DNA from: JAJZQZ01 sp963790415
Lineage (GTDB): Bacteria > Actinomycetota > Thermoleophilia > RBG-16-64-13
NCBI GenBank assembly: GCA_963790415.1
Contig: CAWBOK010000010.1
Location: forward strand, 1-47,909
Length of the DNA: 47,909 bases
Reading direction: 5' to 3'
The first letter of the stretch is position 1. The number at the start of each line of letters is the position of its first letter. Positions 27,131-38,456 of this stretch are shown here, one piece after another. The notes beneath the pieces were generated by a model. That model was given only the letters and a program-made list of their open reading frames with translations, searched no databases and had not been told where the DNA came from. The position numbers and the translations under genes were made by a program.

Positions 27131-27815
27131 ATGAGGGTTCTTCTCAGCCCCGGAGCCGAGGCGTTGGCCCGGGGAGTCGAGGCGGCGGAGGCAATGGCTG
27201 GGTCGGAGGTCAGGGTCGCGCGACTCGCGCGACTGGGCGCTCGCAACCTTCGCCGGCCTCTCAGTCGAGCCGAGGTGCACGTTGTTCGGTCGGCGCTGCA
27301 GGGGGCCCAGCCCTCGGACGGGCTGCTCTCAGGGCGGCCGGCGGCCGTCGCCGACGAACTCCTGGTAGGCTACGTGTGCGTCGGGACAGTAGTGCCCGTG
27401 GGGAGTCCGGTGCAGCCCGCGTCTGAGGTAGGGCTGGTGGCGGTGACCGACCACGTCAATCTCACGTGGTGCTCACCTCTCGACGGGCCCGAACGACGAG
27501 CGTTTCGGCCCTCGGTTCCCGGTGGCGGCCGGAGTGTATCGGCCTGAGGCCGTGAGGGTCGCGCCCGCGGATGTCGCCTTCCTGGGCGTCGTGGCCGGAG
27601 TGCGCGATGACCGCCGCCTTACGGCCTTCGAGGCCGAGGTGGTGGTGCGGCACGGTATCCGGGCCGTCAGTAGTGAGTTGGTCGCGGTCTCGATCCTGGC
27701 GGCCCACATGGGGTTCAAGGTCGCCGCGGTCGTGGTCGTGGATGGAGTATGCGAGATGCCCGAAGGGGCGTGTGGAGCGGACGGGGCAGGCAAGGGCCTC
27801 GAGAGGAGCGGATGA
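27131..27815 (+). CDS. Degenerate purine nucleoside phosphorylase-like protein; apparent frameshift
   Basis: The middle of this 227-residue protein carries the PNP signature in two frames: AVTDHVNLTWCSPLDGP, then after skipping one base at about 27491, NDERFGPRFPVAAGVY. The N-terminal third lacks the usual phosphate- and ribose-binding motifs, and the segment AVSSELVAVSILAAHMGFKV aligns with the PNP active-site region but has lost the MST-x-PE residues. The protein is also ~40 residues short. It may have a changed substrate (for example methylthioadenosine, given mtnA nearby), or be non-catalytic. The corrected stop overlaps the ahcY ATG by 4 bp, which supports the frame and suggests coupling. 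Confidence 0.6.
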
Positions 27816-29113
27816 GCATGGTTGAAACGCACGAGGTGCAGGGGTCGTCAGGCGCGGTCCCGTCGGATGTGAAGGACCTGTCGTTGTCTCCCCGAGGGAT
27901 GCTGCGTATCGAGTGGGCCGAGCGGGAGATGCCGGTGCTGCGGTCGATCAGGGAGCGCTTTGCGAAAGAGCGCCCCCTGGAGGGCGTCCGCATCGGCGCG
28001 TGCCTGCACGTGACCACGGAGACCGCCAACCTCATGCGCACCCTTAAGGCCGGCGGGGCCGAGGTCTATCTGTGCGCGTCGAACCCGCTCTCCACACAGG
28101 ACGACGTGGCCGCCGCCCTCGTGGTCGACTACGGCATCCCCACGTTCGCCATCAAAGGTGAGGACCGGGACACCTACTACGCCCACCTAAATGCGGTGAT
28201 CGACGCCAACCCCCAGGTGACTATGGACGACGGGGCCGACGTGGTGGGCCTGCTCCACTCCGACCGGGCCGACGCGGCGACCGACGTCATCGGCGGCACC
28301 GAGGAGACCACGACCGGGGTGATCCGCTTGAAGTCCCTCGAGGCGTCCGGCCGGCTCAAGTACCCCATCGTGGCGGTGAACGAGGCCCTCACCAAACACC
28401 TGTTCGACAACCGCTACGGTACCGGCCAATCGACCCTGGATGGGATCATCCGCGCCACGAACATCCTGATCGCCGGACGGGTCGTGGTGGTGGGTGGGTA
28501 CGGCTGGTGCGGTCGGGGTTTCGCCATGCGTGCCAAGGGCCACGGCGCCGATGTGGTGGTGCTCGAAGTGGATCCGCTGCGCGCGCTGGAGGCGGTCATG
28601 GACGGCTTCCGTGTGATGACGGTGGCCGAGGCCGCCCGCATCGGCGACCTGTTCGTCACCGCGACGGGCGATATGCACGTGCTGCGTCGCGAGCACTTCG
28701 AGGTGATGAAAGACGGGGCCATAGTGGCCAACACCGGTCACTTCGATGTGGAGATCGACATCCCCGCACTGGGCGAGATGTCCGTCGCCCGCCGCTCGGT
28801 GCGTGACTTCGTCGAGGAGTTCCGCCTGCCTGACGGCCGCTGCATCTACCTGTTGGCCGAAGGGCGTCTGGTCAATCTCTCCGCCGCCGAGGGACACCCA
28901 GCAAGCGTCATGGACATGAGTTTCGCCAATCAGGCCCTGGCCGCCGAGTACATGGTCGCGCACGCGGCGGAACTCGAGCGACGTGTGTACGACGTGCCCG
29001 CCGAGATCGACAAGGAGATCGCCCGGCTGAAGCTGGCAGCCTTGAACGTCACCATCGACGTGCTCACCGCCGAGCAGGAGAAGTACCTGGCCAGCTGGGA
29101 CATCGGCACTTAG
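27812..29113 (+). CDS. ahcY: Adenosylhomocysteinase
   Basis: This NAD-dependent enzyme splits S-adenosylhomocysteine into homocysteine and adenosine. The Rossmann motif is VVVVGGYGWCGRG, and catalytic residues lie in the conserved KYPIVAVNEALTKHLFDN and NTGHFDVEID. The 433-residue length and the C-terminus LTAEQEKYLASWDIGT match the short form known from archaea and Thermotoga, not the long form ending in a Tyr-Arg-Tyr tail. ATG 27812, behind GAGAGGAGCG, overlaps the PNP-like stop; ATG 27818 is an alternative. Confidence 0.95.
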   Translation: MSMVETHEVQGSSGAVPSDVKDLSLSPRGMLRIEWAEREMPVLRSIRERFAKERPLEGVRIGACLHVTTETANLMRTLKAGGAEVYLCASNPLSTQDDVAAALVVDYGIPTFAIKGEDRDTYYAHLNAVIDANPQVTMDDGADVVGLLHSDRADAATDVIGGTEETTTGVIRLKSLEASGRLKYPIVAVNEALTKHLFDNRYGTGQSTLDGIIRATNILIAGRVVVVGGYGWCGRGFAMRAKGHGADVVVLEVDPLRALEAVMDGFRVMTVAEAARIGDLFVTATGDMHVLRREHFEVMKDGAIVANTGHFDVEIDIPALGEMSVARRSVRDFVEEFRLPDGRCIYLLAEGRLVNLSAAEGHPASVMDMSFANQALAAEYMVAHAAELERRVYDVPAEIDKEIARLKLAALNVTIDVLTAEQEKYLASWDIGT

Positions 29114-29122
29114 GCTGGCCCC

Positions 29123-30232
29123 GTGTGCCCCTCCGACCATCCCAGCGAGGTCCGTACCATCGAGTGGCGGCAGGGCGCAGTGGTCATGATCGACCAGCGC
29201 CGGTTGCCCCTCGAGGAGGTCTACGTGACCTGCCGGTCCTGTGACGAGGTGGCCGAGTGCATCAGCACCATGGTGATCCGTGGGGCGCCGGCCATCGGCG
29301 TAGCCGCCGCGATGGGCATGGCTCTGGCCGCCCGGGCGTCCGAGACCGAGTCTCGAGAGGTGTTCGTGCGGTCGCTCCAGCGTGCAACCAAAGACCTATT
29401 GGCTACCCGGCCTACGGCTGTCAATCTTCGCTGGGCGCTCGACGAGATGGAGCGGGTCTGGCGACAGGATCTGTTGGTGGCGGAGGTGACGGAGGCGATG
29501 CAGGCACGGGCTCTCGAGATCTACGAAGACGACCTGGCGTCATGCCGAGCGATCGGTATGCACGGAGCTGAACTCATCGAGGGCGACCGCCCCGTCATTC
29601 TCACGCACTGCAATGCGGGGGCTCTGGCCACGGCCGGGTATGGCACAGCGCTGGGGGTCATCCGCGCCGTCTTCGCGCGCAACCCGCGGGTGCGCGTGCT
29701 GGTCGACGAGACGCGGCCGTTCCTGCAGGGGGCGCGGCTGACCGCGTGGGAGCTGCTTCACGAGGGCATCCCTGCCGAGCTCATCACCGACAACATGGCC
29801 GGACACTTCTTCCGCACGGGAGAGATCACGCACGTGGTAGTGGGTGCCGACCGCATCGCGGCCAACGGCGATACGGCCAACAAGATCGGCACCTACACCG
29901 TGGCCGTGCTGGCCAAAGAGCACGGAGTGCCTTTCTACGTGGCTGCCCCTCTGTCCACGTTCGATCTCTCGATCCCCGACGGGGAGCACATCCCCATCGA
30001 AGAGCGCGACGAGGCTGAAGTCACTCATGTCGGCGGGCGCCGCGTCGCCCCGGTGGGGGTTCGGGTGCGGAATCCTGCCTTCGACGTCACGCCGGCCCGG
30101 TTTATCACAGCCATCATCACGGAGCGGGGAGTGGTGACGCCGCCGTATGACGCGGGCCTGGCGCGACTGGGCCGGCCTCCCCGTGGCCGGCCGAGCGGCG
30201 TCGATGAGAGGAGCGGCATATGCGGGCGATGA
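29123..30232 (+). CDS. mtnA: S-methyl-5-thioribose-1-phosphate isomerase
   Basis: MtnA converts methylthioribose-1-phosphate to methylthioribulose-1-phosphate in methionine salvage; relatives handle other aldose phosphates. The 369-residue protein has MVIRGAPAIGVAAAMGMAL, the catalytic Cys in THCNAGALATAGYGTALG and the catalytic Asp in VVGADRIAANGDTANKIGT. The start is GTG 29123, nine bases after ahcY. No other methionine-salvage gene except the doubtful PNP-like one is in the window. It overlaps the next gene by 13 bp. Confidence 0.93.
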   Translation: MCPSDHPSEVRTIEWRQGAVVMIDQRRLPLEEVYVTCRSCDEVAECISTMVIRGAPAIGVAAAMGMALAARASETESREVFVRSLQRATKDLLATRPTAVNLRWALDEMERVWRQDLLVAEVTEAMQARALEIYEDDLASCRAIGMHGAELIEGDRPVILTHCNAGALATAGYGTALGVIRAVFARNPRVRVLVDETRPFLQGARLTAWELLHEGIPAELITDNMAGHFFRTGEITHVVVGADRIAANGDTANKIGTYTVAVLAKEHGVPFYVAAPLSTFDLSIPDGEHIPIEERDEAEVTHVGGRRVAPVGVRVRNPAFDVTPARFITAIITERGVVTPPYDAGLARLGRPPRGRPSGVDERSGICGR

Positions 30233-31347
30233 TCATGGCCGCCGGCCTCGGCACTCGGCTGAAACCGCTCACGGGATTCATACCCAAACCGATGGTCCCC
30301 ATAGCGAACCGGCCGGCTCTCTACCACATCCTTCGACTGCTGGCGCGGCACGGCATCACCGAGGTGGTCGTCAACCTGCACCACCTCCCCGACACGGTCA
30401 CCAGCTACTTCGGCGACGGTGCGTGGCTGGGCGTCGACCTGCGCTACGCGTTCGAGGAGCGGCTGCTGGGCACCGCCGGCGGGGTCAAGAACAACCAGGG
30501 CTTTCTCGGTGACGACACCTTCTTGGTCCTGAGCGGCGATGCCCTTACCGATGTCGATCTCACGGCCCTGGTCGCGGCGCACCACGCGCATGGGAGCATC
30601 GCCACCTTGACGGTGGCGGAGGTAGACGACCCCTCCCAGTACGGAGTGGTCGTGGTCGACCATGAAGCGAGGGTGACCGGCTTCCAGGAGAAGCCGCGCC
30701 CCGAAGAAGCGCGGTCGAACCTCTGCAACTGCGGCATGTATGTGTTCGAGCCGGAGATATTCGCGCGCATCCCCGCGGCCGAGTTCTACGATTTCGGCAC
30801 CATGGTCCTACCCGAGTTGCTGCGCGACGACCTCGTCTTCCACACGCACACGGCAGGCGGGTACTGGAACGACGTAGGCAGTCTGCCCGAGTACCGCCGC
30901 GGTAGCTTCGATGCGCTGGCGGGCGTGGTGTCCGTGGAGCGGACCGCCCGGGAAGTGCAGCCCGGGGTGTGGTTGGGCGCCCGGACGTTGCTCGGCGGTG
31001 GCGTGGAGATCCGGCCTCCGGTGTTGATCGGCGACGAGTGCACCGTCGACGAGGGGGCGGTCTTGGAAGGGCCGGTCGTGCTGGGCGACCAGTGTGTCGT
31101 GGGCCGAGGGGCGCGTGTGGGTCGCAGCATCCTCTGGGGAGGCACCTACGCGGGCCCGGAGTCGGTGATCTGTGACAGTGTCGTGGCCCGGGCGGTACAC
31201 GTGGGTCGGGGTGCCAGGCTGACGGGTGCGGTCGTGGGTGAGCGCTCGCTGGTGCCCGCGGGGAGCGATATGGGCGACGCGGTGCTGGACGCGGAGACCG
31301 AGATGGTTTCCGGTGGGGTCTGGAAGATGGATCCCGGTGGGGTCTGA
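30220..31347 (+). CDS. Sugar-1-phosphate nucleotidyltransferase (COG1208-like)
   Basis: A 375-residue enzyme that makes an NDP-sugar from a sugar-1-phosphate. The nucleotidyltransferase domain has AAGLGTRLKPLTGFIPKPM, LGTAGGVKNN and the metal site LSGDALTDVD. The last third is a hexapeptide left-handed beta-helix (VLIGDECTVDEGAVLEGPVVLG). Family members are annotated as mannose-1-phosphate guanylyltransferase or glucose-1-phosphate enzymes; the substrate cannot be told from the sequence. ATG 30220 lies inside the mtnA end, with GAGAGGAGCG upstream. It could feed wall glycopolymers. Confidence 0.88.
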   Translation: MRAMIMAAGLGTRLKPLTGFIPKPMVPIANRPALYHILRLLARHGITEVVVNLHHLPDTVTSYFGDGAWLGVDLRYAFEERLLGTAGGVKNNQGFLGDDTFLVLSGDALTDVDLTALVAAHHAHGSIATLTVAEVDDPSQYGVVVVDHEARVTGFQEKPRPEEARSNLCNCGMYVFEPEIFARIPAAEFYDFGTMVLPELLRDDLVFHTHTAGGYWNDVGSLPEYRRGSFDALAGVVSVERTAREVQPGVWLGARTLLGGGVEIRPPVLIGDECTVDEGAVLEGPVVLGDQCVVGRGARVGRSILWGGTYAGPESVICDSVVARAVHVGRGARLTGAVVGERSLVPAGSDMGDAVLDAETEMVSGGVWKMDPGGV

Positions 31348-32113
31348 GGCTCCGTCATCGTTCGAGCGAGTGCGCGAGGTGTTGGCCGACACCGTGTGGT
31401 CGTGGTTGTTTCCTGCCCGATGCGGCGGGTGCGGGCGATTCGAGACCTTCCTGTGCGACGATTGCCGGGCGCTGCTGACACCGGTGGGGCCGGAGCAGTG
31501 CCCGCGGTGTGGCAACCCGGGTGTGGGTTGGACCTCTCCGGCGTGGTGCTCGGTCTGCGTGGGGCAGGAGGTGGCGTTCCTGCGGGCCCGCAGCGCGTTC
31601 CTCTACGAAGGGGTCGCCCGCCATCTGGTGACGGCCTTCAAGTTCCAGGGCCAGCGGTCGTTGGCACCCGTCATGGCGGAACTCGCGGGCGGGGCTTTTG
31701 CGGATCTGGTCGCGCCGATGAGTGACCCGATCGTGACCTGGGTGCCTTCTCACCGAGCCACGGAGCGCGCACGGGGGTACAATCAAGCTGAGGTGCTGGC
31801 TCGCGGCCTGGCGAAGCAGGCGGGTGGACTTCCGGCGATAGCCCTAGCCCGCAAGGTGTCGCGGACGCAGCATCAACAGACGCTCAGTCGTCAGAGTCGG
31901 CAGGCCAATCTGCGAGGAGCGTTCCGTCCTGTGGGCGACGGCGTCGCGGGTCGAGCCGGCGACGCGGAGGGGGTGATCGTCGTGGACGATGTCTATACGA
32001 CCGGCGCCACCGCCAACGAGGTGGCGTCGGTCGTGGCACGGGGCACGGGGCTCCCGGTCTGCGTGTTCACCTTCTGTCGTACGGTCGCCGTCGGGAACCA
32101 AGGTGCCGACTGA
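31337..32113 (+). CDS. ComF family phosphoribosyltransferase-like protein
   Basis: A 258-residue ComF protein, linked to DNA uptake in naturally competent bacteria but widely present. Two zinc-finger-like Cys clusters open it (CGGCGRFETFLCDDC and CPRCGNPG...CSVC), followed by FKFQGQRSLAPVMA, RGYNQAEVLA and the PRPP motif VIVVDDVYTTGAT. GTG 31337 is taken as start, overlapping the previous gene by 11 bp; an in-frame GTG at 31370 is possible. It precedes hpf, an arrangement common to many bacteria. Confidence 0.9.
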   Translation: MGSEAPSSFERVREVLADTVWSWLFPARCGGCGRFETFLCDDCRALLTPVGPEQCPRCGNPGVGWTSPAWCSVCVGQEVAFLRARSAFLYEGVARHLVTAFKFQGQRSLAPVMAELAGGAFADLVAPMSDPIVTWVPSHRATERARGYNQAEVLARGLAKQAGGLPAIALARKVSRTQHQQTLSRQSRQANLRGAFRPVGDGVAGRAGDAEGVIVVDDVYTTGATANEVASVVARGTGLPVCVFTFCRTVAVGNQGAD

Positions 32114-32178
32114 GCGGCAGTGGACCGCGGAGTGCTTCCCGGCTGGGTGGCTCCCAGGCGGACCCGCAAGGATGGTTG

Positions 32179-32187
32179 TGCTATCGT
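32179..32187 (+). promoter_or_regulatory. Putative promoter of hpf–secA
   Basis: An extended -10 box TGCTATCGT lies 74 bp before the hpf GTG, without a recognisable -35. The remainder of the 148-bp gap (32114–32261) holds no gene or clear terminator that I can see; AAGGAGC before the GTG is the ribosome-binding site. Confidence 0.4.
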
Positions 32188-32261
32188 TGGAAGCTGGAAA
32201 GTCCGTCCGTTGCACGCATGCGGCGTACAAGTCGAAGAACAAGCCAAGGAGCTGAGACAGA

Positions 32262-32831
32262 GTGAACCTGACCGTCAAGGGGCGGAACATCACAGTCACC
32301 GATGCCCTCGACGCCTACGCGCTCGAGAAGATCGGCCGGCTGTCGAAGTACCTGTCCGATGGGGCCCGCACTGAGTTGGAACTCTCCGCGGAGAAGAACC
32401 CGAGTATCGCGGATAGCCAAGTCGCGGAGGCCACCATCCACACCAAAGGCCCTACCATCCGGGCACGCGAGGCGTCGAACGACATGTACGCCTCCATCGA
32501 CCTGGTCGCCGACAAGCTCGAACGTCAAGTCAAGAAGTACCGGAGCAAGCTGGTGTCGCGTTCGCAGGGCGGCCACAAGGAAGCCTTGGCCAACCATGGG
32601 TTGCTGGCCGCTGAAGAGCACGAGACCGAAGTCGAAGACGAGGATGCCACCCCGCGCATCGTCAAGGTGAAGCAGTTCATGGGCAAACCGATGACCCCCG
32701 AAGAAGCGGCCCTCCAGCTGGAACTCGTGGGGCACGACTTCTTCGTCTTCACGAACGCGGAGTCCGCCGAGACCGCGGTCGTATACCGTCGCCGCGATGG
32801 TGACTACGGCCTGATCGAGTCTCAGCGCTGA
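32262..32831 (+). CDS. hpf: Ribosome hibernation promoting factor, long form
   Basis: A 189-residue long-form HPF that binds the 30S subunit and pairs ribosomes into inactive 100S dimers in slow growth. The N-terminal S30AE domain starts NLTVKGRNITVTDALDAYAL; the C-terminal dimerisation domain is VKVKQFMGKPMTPEEAALQL onward, with FFVFTNAES. The start is GTG 32262. The 49-bp gap to secA contains an inverted repeat (CTCGGG/CCCGAG) without a T-run. Confidence 0.95.
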   Translation: MNLTVKGRNITVTDALDAYALEKIGRLSKYLSDGARTELELSAEKNPSIADSQVAEATIHTKGPTIRAREASNDMYASIDLVADKLERQVKKYRSKLVSRSQGGHKEALANHGLLAAEEHETEVEDEDATPRIVKVKQFMGKPMTPEEAALQLELVGHDFFVFTNAESAETAVVYRRRDGDYGLIESQR

Positions 32832-32880
32832 CGAAGCGCCGATCCCTCGGGCCCTGTCCCGAGCGTCGTCGGGGGACCGC

Positions 32881-35577
<2,697 letters not shown>

Positions 35578-35608
35578 CCACGGCCGTGTCGGCGCAGCCA
35601 CACTGGGC

Positions 35609-35614
35609 TATACT
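35609..35614 (+). promoter_or_regulatory. Putative -10 box of prfB
   Basis: TATACT, preceded by GC, ends nine bases before the prfB ATG at 35624. If used, transcription would begin at or within a few bases of the ATG, giving a leaderless or nearly leaderless message. No good -35 is seen, and no ribosome-binding site precedes the ATG. Confidence 0.4.
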
Positions 35615-35623
35615 CTCCGCCTG

Positions 35624-36788
35624 ATGTCCGAGAAGATGAATGTCCAGGCGGCCACTGCGGCCCTGTATCAGGAGCAGCTTGCTGAGTACCGCGAGAAGCT
35701 CGGCTGGGTAAGGGATTATCTTTGACCCCGCTCAACTCGAGCTGCGTCTGGCCTCACTCGAGGAGCAGATGCACGTCCCGGACTTCTGGGACGACCAATC
35801 CATCGCGCAGAAGGTATCTACTCAGTACAGTCGTCTAAAGGGCCGTCTCGAGCAGTATAAAGAGCTGGCCACCCTGGTCGACGATCTCGAATTGCTGCTG
35901 GAACTGGCTCACGAGGAGAGCGACGACGATGTCCTCTCCCCGGAGACGATGGCCGAGCTGGAGCGTGTGTCCGCCGCCGCGGCCCGCGATCTGGACCACT
36001 TCGAGGAGCAACGGCTCTTCAACGGCGAGTTCGACACCGGTGACGCCATCGTGAGCATCCACCCTGGCGCCGGGGGCACCGAGAGCCAAGATTGGGCCGA
36101 GATGCTGCTGCGCATGTATCTGCGTTGGGCGCAGAGGCGCGGTTTCGAGGTGGAGATCAACGAGGCTACGGAAGGTGACGAGGCCGGTCTGAAGAGCGCC
36201 ACGATCACGTTGCACGGCGAGAACGCCTACGGTCTGCTCACCGCCGAGCGTGGAGTGCATCGACTGGTTCGCATCTCGCCCTTCGATTCGGCCAGTCGCC
36301 GCCACACCTCGTTCGCCTCCCTCGACGTGACCCCCCTGGTGGACGAGGCCGTGGGTATCGAGATCGACGAGAAAGAGTTGCGGGTCGAGACCTATCGTTC
36401 ATCGGGGGCGGGTGGGCAGCACGTCAACAAGACCGACTCGGCCGTGCGCATCACCCACGTCCCCACCAGGACCGTGGTGCAGTGTCAGAATGAACGTTCG
36501 CAGATTCAGAACCGCGAGACCGCCATGCGGATGCTGCGCGGCAAACTCATGCTCCTGGAATACGAACGGCGCGAGCGCGAGATGGCGAAGGAGAAAGGGG
36601 AGCAGAAGGAGATCGCGTGGGGCAGCCAGATCCGGTCCTACGTGCTCGCCCCCTACACCATGGCGAAAGACCATCGCACCGGCCACGAGAAGGGGAACGT
36701 CGAGGCGGTGCTCGACGGCGATATCGACGGATTCATCCGGGAGTATCTGCTGCAGCGGGCCTCGGGGAAGCTGAGAGGTCAGGAGTGA
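35624..36788 (+). CDS. prfB: Peptide chain release factor 2, with programmed +1 frameshift
   Basis: RF2 recognises UGA and UAA. The gene is join(35624..35722, 35724..36788): a 33-codon first frame runs to an in-frame TGA at 35723–35725, and skipping one T continues as YLDPAQLELRLASLEEQM in the +1 frame, about 387 residues in all. The GGQ motif is in GAGGQHVNKTDSAVRITH, and the SPF codon-recognition motif in RISPFDSASRRH confirms RF2. Start ATG 35624 is preferred; ATG 35636 is an alternative. Unlike the other frame changes in this window, this one has the known recoding signal. It is encoded between secA and ftsE. Confidence 0.97.
35707..35726 (+). promoter_or_regulatory. prfB programmed +1 frameshift site
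   Basis: The signal reads AGGGAT-TAT-CTT-TGA-C: an internal Shine-Dalgarno-like AGGG, the slippery CTT, and the TGA that RF2 itself reads, followed by C. Low RF2 lets the ribosome slip +1 and make more RF2. Compared with the E. coli AGGGGG element, two G are replaced by AT, so the stimulator may be weaker. Confidence 0.92.
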
Positions 36789-36907
36789 TCGTCGGGGCTC
36801 ATGTCAAGGGAATCCACTCCATCATGGAGAATACTGTCTGAGCGGGCGTCGCCGCCCGGCAAGACCGGGCCGCGCGGGCTTAACGCAAGGGAGGTCGCGA
36901 GAAACAC
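36789..36907 (+). promoter_or_regulatory. Leader region upstream of ftsE
   Basis: The 119-bp gap after prfB contains an inverted repeat CGGGCG-TCGC-CGCCCG followed by a second one, CCCGG-CAAGA-CCGGG, then AAGGGAGG as the ftsE ribosome-binding site. An AATACT at 36830–36835 might be a -10. Whether the hairpins terminate prfB or structure the ftsE leader cannot be decided; there is no T-run. Confidence 0.35.
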
Positions 36908-37591
36908 GTGATCAAGTTCGAAGACGTCACTAAGATCTATCCACCAGACACCATCGGCCTCGAGGCGATCAGCATCCATATCGAGAAGGGCGAGTTCGTC
37001 TTCTTGGTGGGGGCTTCCGGCTCGGGAAAATCCACGTTCATCCGGTTGCTCATCAAGGAGCTCGAGCCGGACCGGGGACGCATCTTCGTGGGCGGGCGCG
37101 ACCTGGGCACCCTGCGGCGGTGGAAAGTGCCGTATCTGCGGCGAAACATCGGCTGCGTGTTCCAGGACTTCAAGCTGCTGCAGAACAAGACCGTCGCCGA
37201 CAACGTGCTCTACGCGCTGCAGGTCACCGGCAGTGAGGAGCGGGCGTCTCGCCGTAAGGTGGACGAGATCCTGGGTCTCGTCGGTCTGGCGCACAAGGTC
37301 GACAACTATCCCAACGAGTTGTCCGGGGGCGAGCAGCAACGGGTGTCCATAGCCCGCGCCTTCGTGAATCATCCGCCTCTGCTGATCGCCGACGAGCCCA
37401 CGGGGAACCTCGATCCCGACACGTCTGCCGGCATCATGCAGCTGCTCTATCGCATCAACAAGACGGGTACCACGGTGGTCATGGCCACCCACGACCGAGA
37501 GATGGTCGACCGTATGCGGCGACGCGTGATCGCGCTTGAGCAGGGCCAGATCATGCGCGACCAGCGGAGGGGTGGCTATGAGGAAGATTAA
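36908..37591 (+). CDS. ftsE: Cell division ATP-binding protein FtsE
   Basis: A 227-residue ABC ATPase that works with FtsX to activate peptidoglycan hydrolases at the septum. Walker A is GASGSGKST (near residue 35), the signature is LSGGEQQR and Walker B is LLIADEPTGNLD. The start is GTG 36908. It overlaps ftsX by 14 bp. Confidence 0.97.
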   Translation: MIKFEDVTKIYPPDTIGLEAISIHIEKGEFVFLVGASGSGKSTFIRLLIKELEPDRGRIFVGGRDLGTLRRWKVPYLRRNIGCVFQDFKLLQNKTVADNVLYALQVTGSEERASRRKVDEILGLVGLAHKVDNYPNELSGGEQQRVSIARAFVNHPPLLIADEPTGNLDPDTSAGIMQLLYRINKTGTTVVMATHDREMVDRMRRRVIALEQGQIMRDQRRGGYEED

Positions 37592-38456
37592 GTTCTTCTT
37601 CGGCGAGGCCTTCGGCTCGTTGTGGCGCAACTACTTCATGACCATCGCGGCGGTCGTGACCGTGTTCCTGAGCATGGTCGTGCTGGGCGTGGTCATGGTC
37701 TTCGTGTGGAACATCAACGCTGTGCTCAAGGACATCGAGCAGAAGGTGGAGATAAGCGTCTTCCTGAAGGACTCGGCCACATCCGCGGACATCGAGGCTA
37801 TGCAAAAAGAGATCCTGGCCATGCCCGAAGTCAAGGATGTGCAGTTCGTGAGCAAGGAGGAGGCGCTCAAGCGCCTCCGGGCCGACCTCAAGGAGCAGCA
37901 AGACATCCTCGACGACCTCTCCGCCAATCCGCTGCCGGCGTCCTTCGACGTCAGCCTCAAAGACCCTGAGCTGGCCGCGGGGGTGGCAAAGCGTTTCGAA
38001 GGCAGGCCCATCGTAGACGAGGTGAAATACGGCAAGGAGATCGCCGATCGCATCTTCAGGGTGACCTCGGTGATACGCAACATATCGCTGGTGTTCATCC
38101 TGCTCCTGGGAGGCGTGGCCGTTCTGTTGATCTCGAACACCATCCGCCTGTCTATCTACGCCCGGCGCCGCGAGGTGGAGATCATGAAGCTGGTGGGTGC
38201 CACTAATTGGTTCATCCGCTGGCCGTTCGTCATCGAGGGGCTGACCGTGGGCCTGACCGGCGCGGTGGCCGCCTTCGTGGTGGTGATGCTCGGGACCAAC
38301 ATCGTCGTCGACCGCGTTCGCGAGTACCTGCTCTTCCTGAGCGTGCCGTTGGACGCGATCGGATTCTGGCAGCTGGCACTGGTGCTGCTGGGTGCGGGCG
38401 CGGCTATCGGAGCTTTGGGCTCCGGCCTCGGCCTGCGGCGATTCCTGAACGTGTGA
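37578..38456 (+). CDS. ftsX: Cell division protein FtsX
   Basis: A 292-residue membrane partner of FtsE with four helices: one N-terminal (NYFMTIAAVVTVFLSMVVLG), an extracellular domain of ~120 residues, and three C-terminal helices (SLVFILLLGGVAVLLI and so on). The cytosolic RRREVEIMKLVGATNWFIR is the family hallmark. ATG 37578 follows GGAGGGGTGG; the longer open frame lies in ftsE. The stop overlaps the GTG of the M23 peptidase gene, which likely encodes the enzyme it controls. Confidence 0.96.
   Translation: MRKIKFFFGEAFGSLWRNYFMTIAAVVTVFLSMVVLGVVMVFVWNINAVLKDIEQKVEISVFLKDSATSADIEAMQKEILAMPEVKDVQFVSKEEALKRLRADLKEQQDILDDLSANPLPASFDVSLKDPELAAGVAKRFEGRPIVDEVKYGKEIADRIFRVTSVIRNISLVFILLLGGVAVLLISNTIRLSIYARRREVEIMKLVGATNWFIRWPFVIEGLTVGLTGAVAAFVVVMLGTNIVVDRVREYLLFLSVPLDAIGFWQLALVLLGAGAAIGALGSGLGLRRFLNV

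Noticed and set aside
36785..36841. 18-codon ORF overlapping the prfB stop (GTGA)
   Set aside because: Too short to judge; no conserved feature, and it lies in the ftsE leader. It could be a leader peptide but nothing supports it.
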